A stretch of 64,000 bases of DNA, from assembly GCA_949373155.1 (NCBI GenBank), contig CASICK010000011.1:1-64000 (forward strand), given 5' to 3'. The position numbers were made by a program, and so were the translations under genes. This DNA is from an uncultured Synechococcus sp. (lineage in GTDB: Bacteria; Cyanobacteriota; Cyanobacteriia; PCC-6307; Cyanobiaceae). Each line of letters starts with the position of its first letter. Position 1 is the stretch's first letter. Positions 25,652 to 36,133 of this stretch are shown here, in pieces. The notes below the pieces were generated by a model. It did not search any database. It saw only the letters and a program-made list of their open reading frames with translations, and was not told the origin of the DNA.

Positions 25652-28600
25652 ATGTCAGCATCGAATAATTTCATCACGCGACCGGTTCTTAGTACTGTTT
25701 GCAGCCTTTTGATTGTGATTGTGGGATTGATTGCAATTCCAATCCTCCCGATTGAGAATCTTCCCGACATTGCTCCTCCAACGGTCAAAGTACAGGCCAC
25801 GTATGTAGGAGCTGATGCTGTTTCGGTTGAGCAGGGAGTGACCACTGTTCTTGAACAGCAGATTAATGGTGTGGAGAATATGGATTTCATTACCTCCAGC
25901 AGCTCGTCTGATGGCGTGAGTTCTGTTTCTGTGTCTTTTAACAGTGGAACTGACGGCAATATTAACCAAGTTAATGTTCAGAATAGGGTATCTTTGGCTG
26001 AACCTCAGCTTCCTGAGGAGGTCCGCAAGGCGGGCGTCACAGTTAATAAAGCTTCGAATTCTACTCTGCTTGTTTACAACATTGTTAACAGTGATCCTTC
26101 TAAAACTGAATATAGCGTTGAAACGATTAGTGGTTATTTAGATAAAAATCTAACTGACAATATTAAGCGTGTTCCTGGAGTTGGAGAAGTTACTTATTTT
26201 GGCAACCGTAAAGTTGCTTTCAGATTATGGCTCGATCCCGAAAAGCTCGCTGCAAATGGCCTTACGTCAACTGATGTTGTTCAGCAACTTCAGAGTCAAA
26301 ACCGACTAGTCCCCGCGGGCAAGATCGGAGGCTCTCCTGCTCCTGAAGGTCAGCAATATACATTTACTGTGCAGTTGCAAGGTCGTTTGACCACGGAATC
26401 TGAGTTTGAAAATATTATTTTAAAAACCACAGATGCGGGCGGCTTGATTAAACTTAAAAATGTTGGTCGAGTGAATTTAGGTGGTGAAGCGTATGGGGTC
26501 GACGCAATGGATCTCAAAGGCACACCTTCTGTTGGTGTTGCTGTTTATCAGCTGTCAGGTAGTAACGCCATTCAAGTGTCTAATGGCGTGAAGGAGGTTG
26601 TAAGGAAATTTGAGCAAACGCTTCCTGTTGGCCTTGAAACCCAGGTGATTTATGACACGACTGATTTCATCAACCAATCAATCAAGGGTGTGACCAATTC
26701 TCTGCGTGACGCAGTGATTCTGGTGGTCTTGATCCTCTTCTTATTCCTTCAGAACTGGAAAGCAACGCTTGTCCCTGCCATCGCCATTCCTGTGGCCTTG
26801 ATCGGTACGTTTGCGCTCGTGCTGGCCTTCGGCTTCTCCCTCAATCAGCTCACCTTGTTTGGACTTGTTCTGGCAACAGGTTTGGTTGTTGATGACGCGA
26901 TCACGGTGGTCGAAGACACGTCTGCCAAAAAAGCAGAAGGGATGACGTCGGTTCAGGCGGCGATGGCAACCATGGACGAACTCTTCAGCGCTGTGATTGC
27001 GACGTCACTGGTGAAGATGGCCGTTTTCCTTCCTGTGTTGTTCTTCCCTGGAGCAACAGGAACGATTTACAAGCAGTTTGCTGCCACCATCCTGTTCTCG
27101 ATCGGGATCTCAACTTTTAATGCACTGACGTTTTCTCCAATGCTGGCGGCACTCTTGCTGTCGAAGGAGACAAAGCAGCTGAGTAAACAGCAATACGCCA
27201 CAGCTGGTGTTTTTCTTGGATTTGCTTACGGCCTTTTAAGCGCGGGTGATGGCGCCCCATTGGTGCTGATTCCAGTTGTTGTTGGTGCATTAGTTGGCTT
27301 CATTGCGATGAAGCTCACCTCGATTCCTTTGCGGATGCCTGGAGCTGTGGGTGGAGCCGTTGTGGGTTTGATTCTCGTTGGTGTGACCAATCTCATCCCG
27401 GTGATCTTGTTCACGGGAATCGGTCTTGTTGTTGGCTGGTTTGTCCCTCAGATCTTCATTCACTTCAATCGTTTTTATGCAGGCTTTGAAAAGCGTTATT
27501 CGAAAATTCTTGATCAGGTGCTTAAAGCTCGCCCGATCGTGATGGCGGCCCTTGCCGCTGGAATCTTGCTCACTGGTTTTGCGTTTACACGCATCCCCGG
27601 TGGATTTGTTCCGATCGAAGACCAGGGTTATGCCATTGGTTTTGTGCAGGCTCCTGATGGTGTTTCGAACGAGACAACCCTTGCGATCAACCGCAAGGTG
27701 GCCGAGGTTTTGAGATCTGAGAATGATATTTCGGCTGCAGCCTTGTTTAGTGGAGCCAGTTTGGATGGAAATGCACCAAACAAAGGATTGTTTTTCTTTG
27801 GGACCAAGCATTGGGATGAGCGCCAAGGCAGTGATCACTCGGTGGCGGCGATTGTTGAACGCTTGAACAAAAAACTGTTGATGTCTATTGATGGTGGTCG
27901 GGTGTTTGTGGTGGAGCCCCCCTCGATTCCTGGTTATGGCGCTGGTGGTGGCTTTGAATTCCAGTTGTTGGATCAAAGCAGTGGTGCCTATGGATTGAAC
28001 CAATTCTTTGATTCTGCTCGGCAGATCATGCAGGCGGCCAACGCCAATCCATTGCTGAACCGTGTCTATACCTTGTTTTCACCAGAGTCACCTCAGATTG
28101 AGATCAAGGTGAACCGCGAGAAGATGGCTTCTTTAGGAGTTGATTTTGGCTCCGCGATGCAATCTTTCAGCATCAATTTTGGTGGGGCCTATGTGAATGA
28201 CACGTTCCAAGAAGGCAAGGTTCGACGTGTCTATGTGCAGGCTGATGATGTCAACCGGGCTTCTCCTGAGCAGCTTTCGTCGGTTTATGTGAAAAGCCTG
28301 AAAGGGGAGCAAATCCCCTTATCTGAGTTTTTCACTGTGAAGCCCACCAATGGCCCCAGCGTGATTCCTCACTTCAATCTCTATCGTTCGATCAAGATTG
28401 ATGGAACACCTGCTGTTGGTAAAAGCTCAGGTCAGGCGATTACAGCGATGAAGACGATCTTTAAAGATGCCAACTTGCAAGGCTTGGGCTTTGATTGGAC
28501 TGGTATTTCAAGAGAAGAAGTCAAGGCCGGATCCTTGGCCGTTGTGATTTTTGCGCTTGGCATTTTGGCGGTATTCTTGGTGCTTTCAGCGCAATATGAA

Positions 28601-29062
28601 AGCTACTCAGATCCCATCATTATTTTGCTGACGGTACCAACTGCTTTGCTTGGCGCCTTGGTCTTTCTTGGTGCTGCAGGTCAGGTTCTCAATATTTATG
28701 CCCAGGTGGGTCTAGTGATGCTTATTGGCTTGGCCGGTGGTAACGCGATTTTGATTGTGGATCTTGCCAACCAAAAAATGGGCGAGGGCATGTCAGCCCT
28801 TGAAGCTGCTCGATTCTCCGCTCAATCTCGCTTACGTCCGATTTTAATGACTGCGATTTCGTCTTTAACAGGATTTTTGCCTTTGATGCTGGCGAGTGGA
28901 GCTGGTGCGCAGAGCCAATCTTCGCTCGGTTTGGTTGTGTTTGGTGGCCTCTTGGTTGCCACGTTCCTCTCCACCCTGGTGGTTCCTGTGTTTTACGTGG
29001 TGATGAAGACGCTTCTAGGTCAGGCGGATGCCAAGCCCTCTTCTGATCCCCAGCTGAGCTAA
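25652..29062 (+). CDS. RND multidrug efflux permease, HAE1 family
   Basis: 1136 residues, about 90 longer than AcrB. The N-terminus (ITRPVLSTVCSLLIVIVGLIA), the GVENMDFITSSSSSDG porter-domain block, the TM4 motif GLVVDDAITVVED with the paired acidic residues for proton relay, and LAGGNAILIVDLANQ in TM10 are all present. The extra length lies around residues 515-605, where extra hydrophobic segments sit between TM6 and TM7. It pumps hydrophobic compounds out using the proton gradient. It overlaps the next small gene by one base. Confidence 0.93.
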   Translation: MSASNNFITRPVLSTVCSLLIVIVGLIAIPILPIENLPDIAPPTVKVQATYVGADAVSVEQGVTTVLEQQINGVENMDFITSSSSSDGVSSVSVSFNSGTDGNINQVNVQNRVSLAEPQLPEEVRKAGVTVNKASNSTLLVYNIVNSDPSKTEYSVETISGYLDKNLTDNIKRVPGVGEVTYFGNRKVAFRLWLDPEKLAANGLTSTDVVQQLQSQNRLVPAGKIGGSPAPEGQQYTFTVQLQGRLTTESEFENIILKTTDAGGLIKLKNVGRVNLGGEAYGVDAMDLKGTPSVGVAVYQLSGSNAIQVSNGVKEVVRKFEQTLPVGLETQVIYDTTDFINQSIKGVTNSLRDAVILVVLILFLFLQNWKATLVPAIAIPVALIGTFALVLAFGFSLNQLTLFGLVLATGLVVDDAITVVEDTSAKKAEGMTSVQAAMATMDELFSAVIATSLVKMAVFLPVLFFPGATGTIYKQFAATILFSIGISTFNALTFSPMLAALLLSKETKQLSKQQYATAGVFLGFAYGLLSAGDGAPLVLIPVVVGALVGFIAMKLTSIPLRMPGAVGGAVVGLILVGVTNLIPVILFTGIGLVVGWFVPQIFIHFNRFYAGFEKRYSKILDQVLKARPIVMAALAAGILLTGFAFTRIPGGFVPIEDQGYAIGFVQAPDGVSNETTLAINRKVAEVLRSENDISAAALFSGASLDGNAPNKGLFFFGTKHWDERQGSDHSVAAIVERLNKKLLMSIDGGRVFVVEPPSIPGYGAGGGFEFQLLDQSSGAYGLNQFFDSARQIMQAANANPLLNRVYTLFSPESPQIEIKVNREKMASLGVDFGSAMQSFSINFGGAYVNDTFQEGKVRRVYVQADDVNRASPEQLSSVYVKSLKGEQIPLSEFFTVKPTNGPSVIPHFNLYRSIKIDGTPAVGKSSGQAITAMKTIFKDANLQGLGFDWTGISREEVKAGSLAVVIFALGILAVFLVLSAQYESYSDPIIILLTVPTALLGALVFLGAAGQVLNIYAQVGLVMLIGLAGGNAILIVDLANQKMGEGMSALEAARFSAQSRLRPILMTAISSLTGFLPLMLASGAGAQSQSSLGLVVFGGLLVATFLSTLVVPVFYVVMKTLLGQADAKPSSDPQLS

Positions 29063-29343
29063 TGACTAAAAAGACATTTAGTGGTTCAAGGGTGTTGGTG
29101 GCAATTGCGATTGGACTCTTAATTGGTTGTGCAATTGCCTACTTCTTGAAGGTTTTAATTGAGAACACCCCAGCTGAGATTGATCTCCGCAGGATGCGAT
29201 TGTTTTATTTAATGGTGATTACATCGTCTGGACTCGCTGGTTTTGCCATTGAAACCACCCGTCAACTTCAAGAAGAAGCTTCTGATCCTGTTTATCGCCA
29301 TCCCAATGCCCATCGAGGCAGGCGTGGGTCGCAGAAGAAATAA
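29062..29343 (+). CDS. Small two-helix membrane protein downstream of RND pump
   Basis: 93 residues with two membrane helices (VLVAIAIGLLIGCAIAYFL and LFYLMVITSSGLAGFAIE) and a basic tail HRGRRGSQKK. Its ATG shares a base with the pump stop, so it is surely co-translated with the efflux operon. It is in the place where E. coli keeps the small AcrZ regulator next to the pump in the membrane, but the sequence is not AcrZ; a pump-accessory role is inference. The gene ends inside a perfect 11-bp inverted repeat. Confidence 0.7.
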   Translation: MTKKTFSGSRVLVAIAIGLLIGCAIAYFLKVLIENTPAEIDLRRMRLFYLMVITSSGLAGFAIETTRQLQEEASDPVYRHPNAHRGRRGSQKK

Positions 29344-29353
29344 CCCACGCCTG
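29319..29353. repeat. Perfect 11-bp inverted repeat between convergent genes
   Basis: Arms CAGGCGTGGGT and ACCCACGCCTG with a 13-base loop. It spans the stop of the small membrane gene and ends 8 bases from the pgm stop on the other strand. There is no T run on either side, so an mRNA 3'-end stabiliser or weak bidirectional terminator is the best guess. Confidence 0.75.
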
Positions 29354-29360
29354 AGCTCAA

Positions 29361-31020
<1,660 letters not shown>

Positions 31021-31112
31021 GACGAGGCAGCATCGTTCCCCAGAACCTAAGCCTGTTCAGGTGCGTTCCTTGCCTTAGATCAGGCCAGTTATTACAGCTG
31101 TTGATGAGCTTC

Positions 31113-31523
31113 TCAGGTTTGACTCGGCGGAGATCCCGCTGAAGGGGGATTGTTTGGTTTATTGCGCTTTTCTGGATCCGCACAGACCATGGTCAGCCGG
31201 CGAGCGGGGCTGTCAATGCCGTCGCGGCGTTGAGAGCTGTTGGTTGTGGCTGGTTTTGCTTCTTGCATGAGCTCCCACACCGTGTCTTTGCAGGCGGCTG
31301 GAAGGCGTGGATGGTCCATCAGTGGATTGGCAAGCTCGCGCGTGCGCGTACAGGCGTCCACCGTGTTTTCCCTTGAGCAGGAATAGGCCAGCAGCTGCAG
31401 GGACCTCAATTCACTCTTAGTGGGAAAGGGAACGTATTTCAGTTGTGCGCGGACAGCACAAGGCGCCAGGATCGCTAACCCAAGAAGGAGTGGCGAAAGT
31501 CGCACGGGCAGAAGAGACGTCAT
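31113..31523 (-). CDS. Exported hypothetical protein
   Basis: 136 residues with a signal peptide (LLLGLAILAPCAVRAQ). The mature part has four cysteines (CSRENTVDAC, AACKDT and MVCADPEK) that could form two disulfides, and a Pro/Asn-rich tail. It begins right at the foot of an 8-bp hairpin (31523-31541) which may affect translation. No family recognised, though it looks like other small exported cyanobacterial proteins. Placed upstream of pgm on the same strand. Confidence 0.65.
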   Translation of the reverse strand: MTSLLPVRLSPLLLGLAILAPCAVRAQLKYVPFPTKSELRSLQLLAYSCSRENTVDACTRTRELANPLMDHPRLPAACKDTVWELMQEAKPATTNSSQRRDGIDSPARRLTMVCADPEKRNKPNNPPSAGSPPSQT

Positions 31524-31759
31524 GGGGCCATTCTGGCCCCAGAATCAGTCCGTGGGCGCAGCTTGGCACCTTGACTTTTGTGCTTCTGTTGATCGAGTAC
31601 GAGGCTATGGGTTGGAGATGGATCGAACGCATCGACTTGGTTCGCTGATTGAGAACCATCAATGCTGGCTATTGAGGTGTCGGTTGTAACTCGCCAAGAA
31701 CTTTGCCCTTTTCGTACCATGATTTTGATTGACTGGGATAGCTCAAGCCCTTGCTAGTA

Positions 31760-33155
31760 GTGCGCGCTGTGCGCCTGGGCTTGCGTCTGGGCTTGTTTCA
31801 GCTGAGCCTCGGCATCCTCGGGGTTCTCATCCTTGGACTTCTGAATCGTTTATTGATTACAGAAATTGGCGTGTCTGCCGCTTTGACGGCTTTGGCGATC
31901 GGTGCCCAGCAGCTGATGGGCTTCACGCGGGCTTGGTTCGGTAATCGCTCGGATCGAATTCCTTCGGGTCGATTGCGGCGAACCCCTTTCATCGTGATGA
32001 GTTCGCTTGCGATTTCGCTGCTATTCGGCTTGACGGGATGGGTAGTGCTTCAGCTAGCCAAAACAATGCCACTAGCCAATCAATCTTTTTTGGGTGGCTG
32101 GATCGGACTTCTGTTTTTGATCTCCATCGCAACCGGTGCAGCAATTGCGGCTGGAGGCACAGCATTTTCTGCTTTGATTGTTGACCTCACAACAGAACAG
32201 GAGCGTCCTCGTGTGTTGTCTGTGGTGTGGGGCATGCGCCTGCTTGGGGTTTTGTTAGGAACCGTTCTTGTGAATCAGACTTTTGGTGCAGCCTGTGGGA
32301 CGGAGGCCAGTGGGGATGCTGTCGTAGCAGGGCTCGAACGGCTAATTGTTGTGACTCCCTTGCTCCTGTTTGGTCTCGGTGTGTCGTCAGTCTTTGGTTT
32401 GGAACGGCGTGATGTGCAAGATCAGGCGGTTGAAGATCAGGGAGGAACTGATAACTCCAGGGATGCACCTGAATCACTGACGTTGCTTCAATCACTAGGC
32501 CGCTTGAGATCTATTCCTCAGGTCGGAAGATTTACTGCTGTCTTGTGCCTATTCACCTTCAGTATGTTTCTCAATGATGCGGTTCTTGAGCCCTTTGGTG
32601 CTGCGGTATTTGGTATGAGTATTTGTGCCACAACTGCGCTGAATGCATTCCTTGCCATTGGCTTTTTTGTTGGACTTGGCCTGAGTGGTTTTCGGTTAGT
32701 GGATTGGATTGGCAATATCAATACAGCCAGGTTAGGCGCAGTCTTTGCGTCGATTGCTCTGGCGTTCATGTTGTTGTCGGCACCATCGCAGTCATTGGTG
32801 CTTTTGCATTTTGCATTAACATTTTTTGGCATATCACTTGGAATCTGTATCCATGCTTCCTTCACTTTGATGTTCACTTTTGTGGAGTCAGGAAGAGTGG
32901 GCTTATTGCTTGGGGTTTGGGGTGCCATGTATTCCTACTCTCGTGGTTTCGCTACAATCAGTGGTGGCGGGCTTCTCACGCTATTTAAAACATTCTAATG
33001 GTGGTGATGTCTTCGATGCTTATGGCGGGGTCTTCTGTTTGCAGATCTTGGGTTTCCTCACTGCTGCAGTGTTAATGGGTCGATTGGATGTGAATGGATT
33101 CCGTAGAAGCGTGCAATCTCGATTTGGAGATTTTATGCAAAGTGCTTTAGATTAG
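31760..33155 (+). pseudogene. PucC/BCH2-like MFS transporter, +1 frameshifted
   Basis: About 465 residues when two frames are joined. The first frame (to 32998) has about 11 helices and PucC-type blocks: FQLSLGILGVLILGLLNRLLI, RRTPFIVMSSL and SVVWGMRLLGVLLGTVL. It ends LLTLFKTF at a TAA; the second frame continues NGGDVFDAYGGVF and the last helix, LQILGFLTAAVLMGRLDV. The extra base lies somewhere in 32984-32998, including an AAAA run. PucC-like proteins are linked to chlorophyll-protein assembly in phototrophs. The loss of the last helix would probably be damaging if real. The GTG at 31760 is the likely start. Confidence 0.75.
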
Positions 33156-33378
33156 ACCTTTAAGCCTTTGGGGGTAATCAGTTTTTCTAAATTAAATCAT
33201 GTGTATTAATGGCAATTTGCCTTGACTTAGTCCTTGTAATTTGTGCCTCGATGATTTTTCTTTGAAGCTCTGATTTAAGCGTAAGTGAGTTAAATTCAAG
33301 CGGACTGTGATTTGAGGCAAGAGATGCTTCTGGTCTGGTTTTGATTGATTGCGGCATGGGGAGTCGCTTCAATGTTGC

Positions 33379-34265
33379 TTAGAGAAGGCTTGCTATCCAA
33401 CCGGGGTAGATATCTTTGCACCTTTCATGGGTTGATTTGATCCCAGATAGGAGAATTTTTAATTTAGGAGAGTTTGTGAATTCCTTCTTGATAATAAGCC
33501 TATTCTCAAATTCGATTGGTATTTTTATGCATAGGTCGATGAGATTTTCCTCGAATGCTGTTTTTGCACCGGGCATTATGGGAAATAAATAGTTCTGATT
33601 AGAGAAAAGACTCAAGATATATTTTAATCGAGTCATGCGCGCTCCTTTGTAAAGGGTGATCCCTTTATCGGCCATGGCTTTGTAGGTCAATGGGAGGTCG
33701 TCTGGTGATCCAAAGTAGAAGGGAAACTCAATTGCATCTGAAAGTGAGATTCCATCTTTTTTTTCGTCAGAGGATGTCCTTTTGCAGCACCAAAGAACGC
33801 CGAATACCGTGATATTGGTATTGAAGCGTATCTGTCTTGAATATTTGCCGCTTCAGGTATGAAGTCCATATAGGCATCTAGTATTGATAAATCCATAAAC
33901 TTTCTGAAAAGTATTGGAGATTGTATTAAAGAGTCTGCTGTTTGCCATGGGTGGCATATTACTTTTGTTGTGAGATTGGTTTTCACCTTTGGGAATGCGT
34001 CGAATCTTAAGATCGCATTTGGATCGTGAAAGCGTAATTCTTGGTGCAAACAACGTTCGATATTGAGACGTCTCATTGCTGCATCTGATTCTATTATGAA
34101 TTCTCCATTAGAGCGGAAATAGTTGAGGTTAAAAATATCGACAACTTTTTTTATGTTCCGAGAAATAACTGGCTGAGACGATTTTAGAAACGAGCTTGCC
34201 TTCGACTGTGATTTCAGCCAAATCGTTAGATCGAGGCTTGAAAGCTCATCCGCTGTAACTGCCAT
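33379..34265 (-). pseudogene. LysR-type regulator, -1 frameshifted at an A8 run
   Basis: About 295 residues when two frames are joined. The N-terminal helix-turn-helix lies in DLTIWLKSQSKASSFLKSS and SRNIKKVVDIFNL; the rest is an effector-binding-like domain. The first frame runs past eight A residues (33757-33764) and stops soon after; the second frame, continuing DGISLSDAIEFPFYFGS, is open to the end. Reading needs -1 at A-AAA-AAG, the same slippery heptamer as E. coli dnaX. Composition is AT-rich compared with the core genes. It is divergent from the sigma-factor pair. Family identity is moderately sure because the C-terminal domain is divergent. Confidence 0.6.
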
Positions 34266-34603
34266 CGACCAGTGATTTAGGCGTATATACTTATTATGAT
34301 AGTGGCCCATTCCTCCTTTTGCTTAGATAAAGCACTCTGTGATTTGATGTCGAAATACAGATATTGAAGTCAGGATATTTGTTGATCTTCAAATGTGACC
34401 CGAAAACCCGAGGGAAGCGCCATCTAGCTATTTTATTCTAATATTGGATAAAGCTCAGGCTTGGCATACCGCACGGCTAATGTGTGTATTGATACCTCTT
34501 TTTAATTGCCTATGTTGCCTTGAAGAGTTTCTTTTGATGCAGTTTTTTTATATTATTCGGATTAGGCTAAAAATTAATTTCTTTTTGCATTTGTTTGCTG
34601 CCC

Positions 34604-34930
34604 ATGAGTTGCTATCGTTTCCGCGTTGAATCTATTCATGATCACTCTACCGAAGAAAGTTCTTTTCAGAGTGTTTGTGATCCCTTCTCGTCATTCGGCT
34701 TAGAGGTTGTGTCGTCCACGCCTTTTGAGCTATGGGCCTCTAGCAATAGTGGTTCTTATAGTGGTGCTTCAGTTCATGTTTCTACTTTAGAGCGGGAATC
34801 CTATAAATTATTCGTTGAGATTAGAAGTTCAGAACCTCAATTCTTAATGTCAAGTAAGGCAAGGAGGTTGGCTGAAGAGCTGCATTGCAACTATAAGCGG
34901 GGGTTTTCGTGTAGTGAGCTTGAGCCTTGA
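34604..34930 (+). CDS. Unknown 108-aa protein coupled to a sigma factor gene
   Basis: 108 residues, soluble, rich in Ser and Glu, starting MSCYRFRVESIHDHS. It has the blocks FELWASSNSGSYSG and EIRSSEPQFLMSSKARRLAEEL and four cysteines. It stops five bases before the sigma factor start, so the two are almost surely one transcript. Genes so placed often encode partners or anti-sigma factors; that is inference and no anti-sigma domain is recognised. The roughly 290 bases upstream are AT-rich, hold no gene I can support, and probably contain both divergent promoters. Confidence 0.55.
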   Translation: MSCYRFRVESIHDHSTEESSFQSVCDPFSSFGLEVVSSTPFELWASSNSGSYSGASVHVSTLERESYKLFVEIRSSEPQFLMSSKARRLAEELHCNYKRGFSCSELEP

Positions 34931-34935
34931 TTTAA

Positions 34936-35844
34936 ATGGTTCTCTCAGTCAAAAGTAAGAATAGTCTGGCCGTTGATTCGGTGGCTCATTACCTTAAAGT
35001 CATTAGTAGGATTCCACTGCTTACGCCATCAGAAGAGATTGAGCTTGCGCACCATGTTCAATCAATGAAGGAATTACTTAATCTTAAAGAAGAAGATCGC
35101 ACCCTTAAGCAACTACGTTGTATACGCATGGGTAAACGGTCTCGCGACCGTATGATAGCTGCCAATCTAAGGCTGGTAGTGAGTATCGCTAAAAACTATC
35201 AACATAGTGGCCTTGAACTTTTGGATTTGATTCAGGAAGGATCCGTAGGTCTTTCCCGTGCAGTGGACAAATTTAATCCCTTATTAGGTTATAAATTCTC
35301 TACGTATTCCTATTGGTGGATTCGGCAATCAATTACCCGTGCACTTGATAACCAGTCACGAATGATTCGTCTTCCATCACATGCAACAGTTAAGCTCTTC
35401 AAGATGAGGAATGTCACGCGTGAGTTAACTCATCGTTTAGAGCGTCCCCCCAACCGTGCGGAGCTGGCGCATGCTATGGGCATTGAAGCCAGAGACTTAG
35501 ATGAGCTTATCGCCCAAAGTTCTCCCTGTTGTTCTCTCGATTCTCACGTCAGTGGTGAAGAGAATCGCGGCACACTTGGAGAACTCATCCCTGACAGCAA
35601 TGGACATGAGCCGATGGCAAGTATTGAGCTCAGTATTCAGAAGGAACGTCTGGGTAGTTGGTTATCTCAGCTCACGGATCGAGATCAACAAATCTTGTAT
35701 TTGAGATTCGGTCTCGGTGGCGAAGAACCACTCACCCTTGCCGAAATCGGTCGTCAAATTAATGTGTCTCGTGAACGAGTCCGCCAACTTGAAACCAAAG
35801 CCATTTCCAATTTGCAATCAATGTCTGGTCATATCCATGCCTAA
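34936..35844 (+). CDS. Group 2 sigma-70 family factor
   Basis: 302 residues, without the long N-terminal region 1.1 of RpoD. Region 1.2 starts at DSVAHYLKVISRIPLLTPSEE, region 2 has NLRLVVSIAKNYQHSGLELLDL and YSYWWIRQSITRAL, and region 4 carries the helix-turn-helix LTLAEIGRQINVSRERVRQLE. This is the group 2 (non-essential, RpoD-like) type with which cyanobacteria respond to light, nutrient and stress changes. The exact paralogue cannot be named. The local composition is more AT-rich than in the housekeeping genes, as for its neighbours. Confidence 0.92.
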   Translation: MVLSVKSKNSLAVDSVAHYLKVISRIPLLTPSEEIELAHHVQSMKELLNLKEEDRTLKQLRCIRMGKRSRDRMIAANLRLVVSIAKNYQHSGLELLDLIQEGSVGLSRAVDKFNPLLGYKFSTYSYWWIRQSITRALDNQSRMIRLPSHATVKLFKMRNVTRELTHRLERPPNRAELAHAMGIEARDLDELIAQSSPCCSLDSHVSGEENRGTLGELIPDSNGHEPMASIELSIQKERLGSWLSQLTDRDQQILYLRFGLGGEEPLTLAEIGRQINVSRERVRQLETKAISNLQSMSGHIHA

Positions 35845-36133
35845 AAGGTTTCTCTTTCAGCAAATCAATATTTTTGTGGTCTTTTTAGGACTTAGGGATT
35901 TCCTGTCTCGATGTACTTTTCGATTTAGTGGTAATAAGCATAAAATGATTCAAGATCGTGGCCCGATTTGTTGGCTGTTCTGTTTTCGCTTTGACCTGTT
36001 ATTTGTGCCAGCCTTATGGATTTATTGTGTTGGTATGGGGTCTGATTTGTTTGTTGATTGTTTCTCTAAGGATCCCTTGATTAGCCCCGGCCATACCCTT
36101 CAGCCCTCTCGTGTTTTACTATTGATTGAAAGG

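Noticed and set aside
31445..31648. 67-residue plus-strand frame with a hydrophobic segment
   Set aside because: Overlaps the exported protein gene on the other strand and has no good start site in its hydrophobic part.
33187..33372. 61-residue minus-strand frame after the LysR gene
   Set aside because: No ribosome-binding site or family pattern; composition fits AT-rich non-coding sequence. Left out though not excluded.
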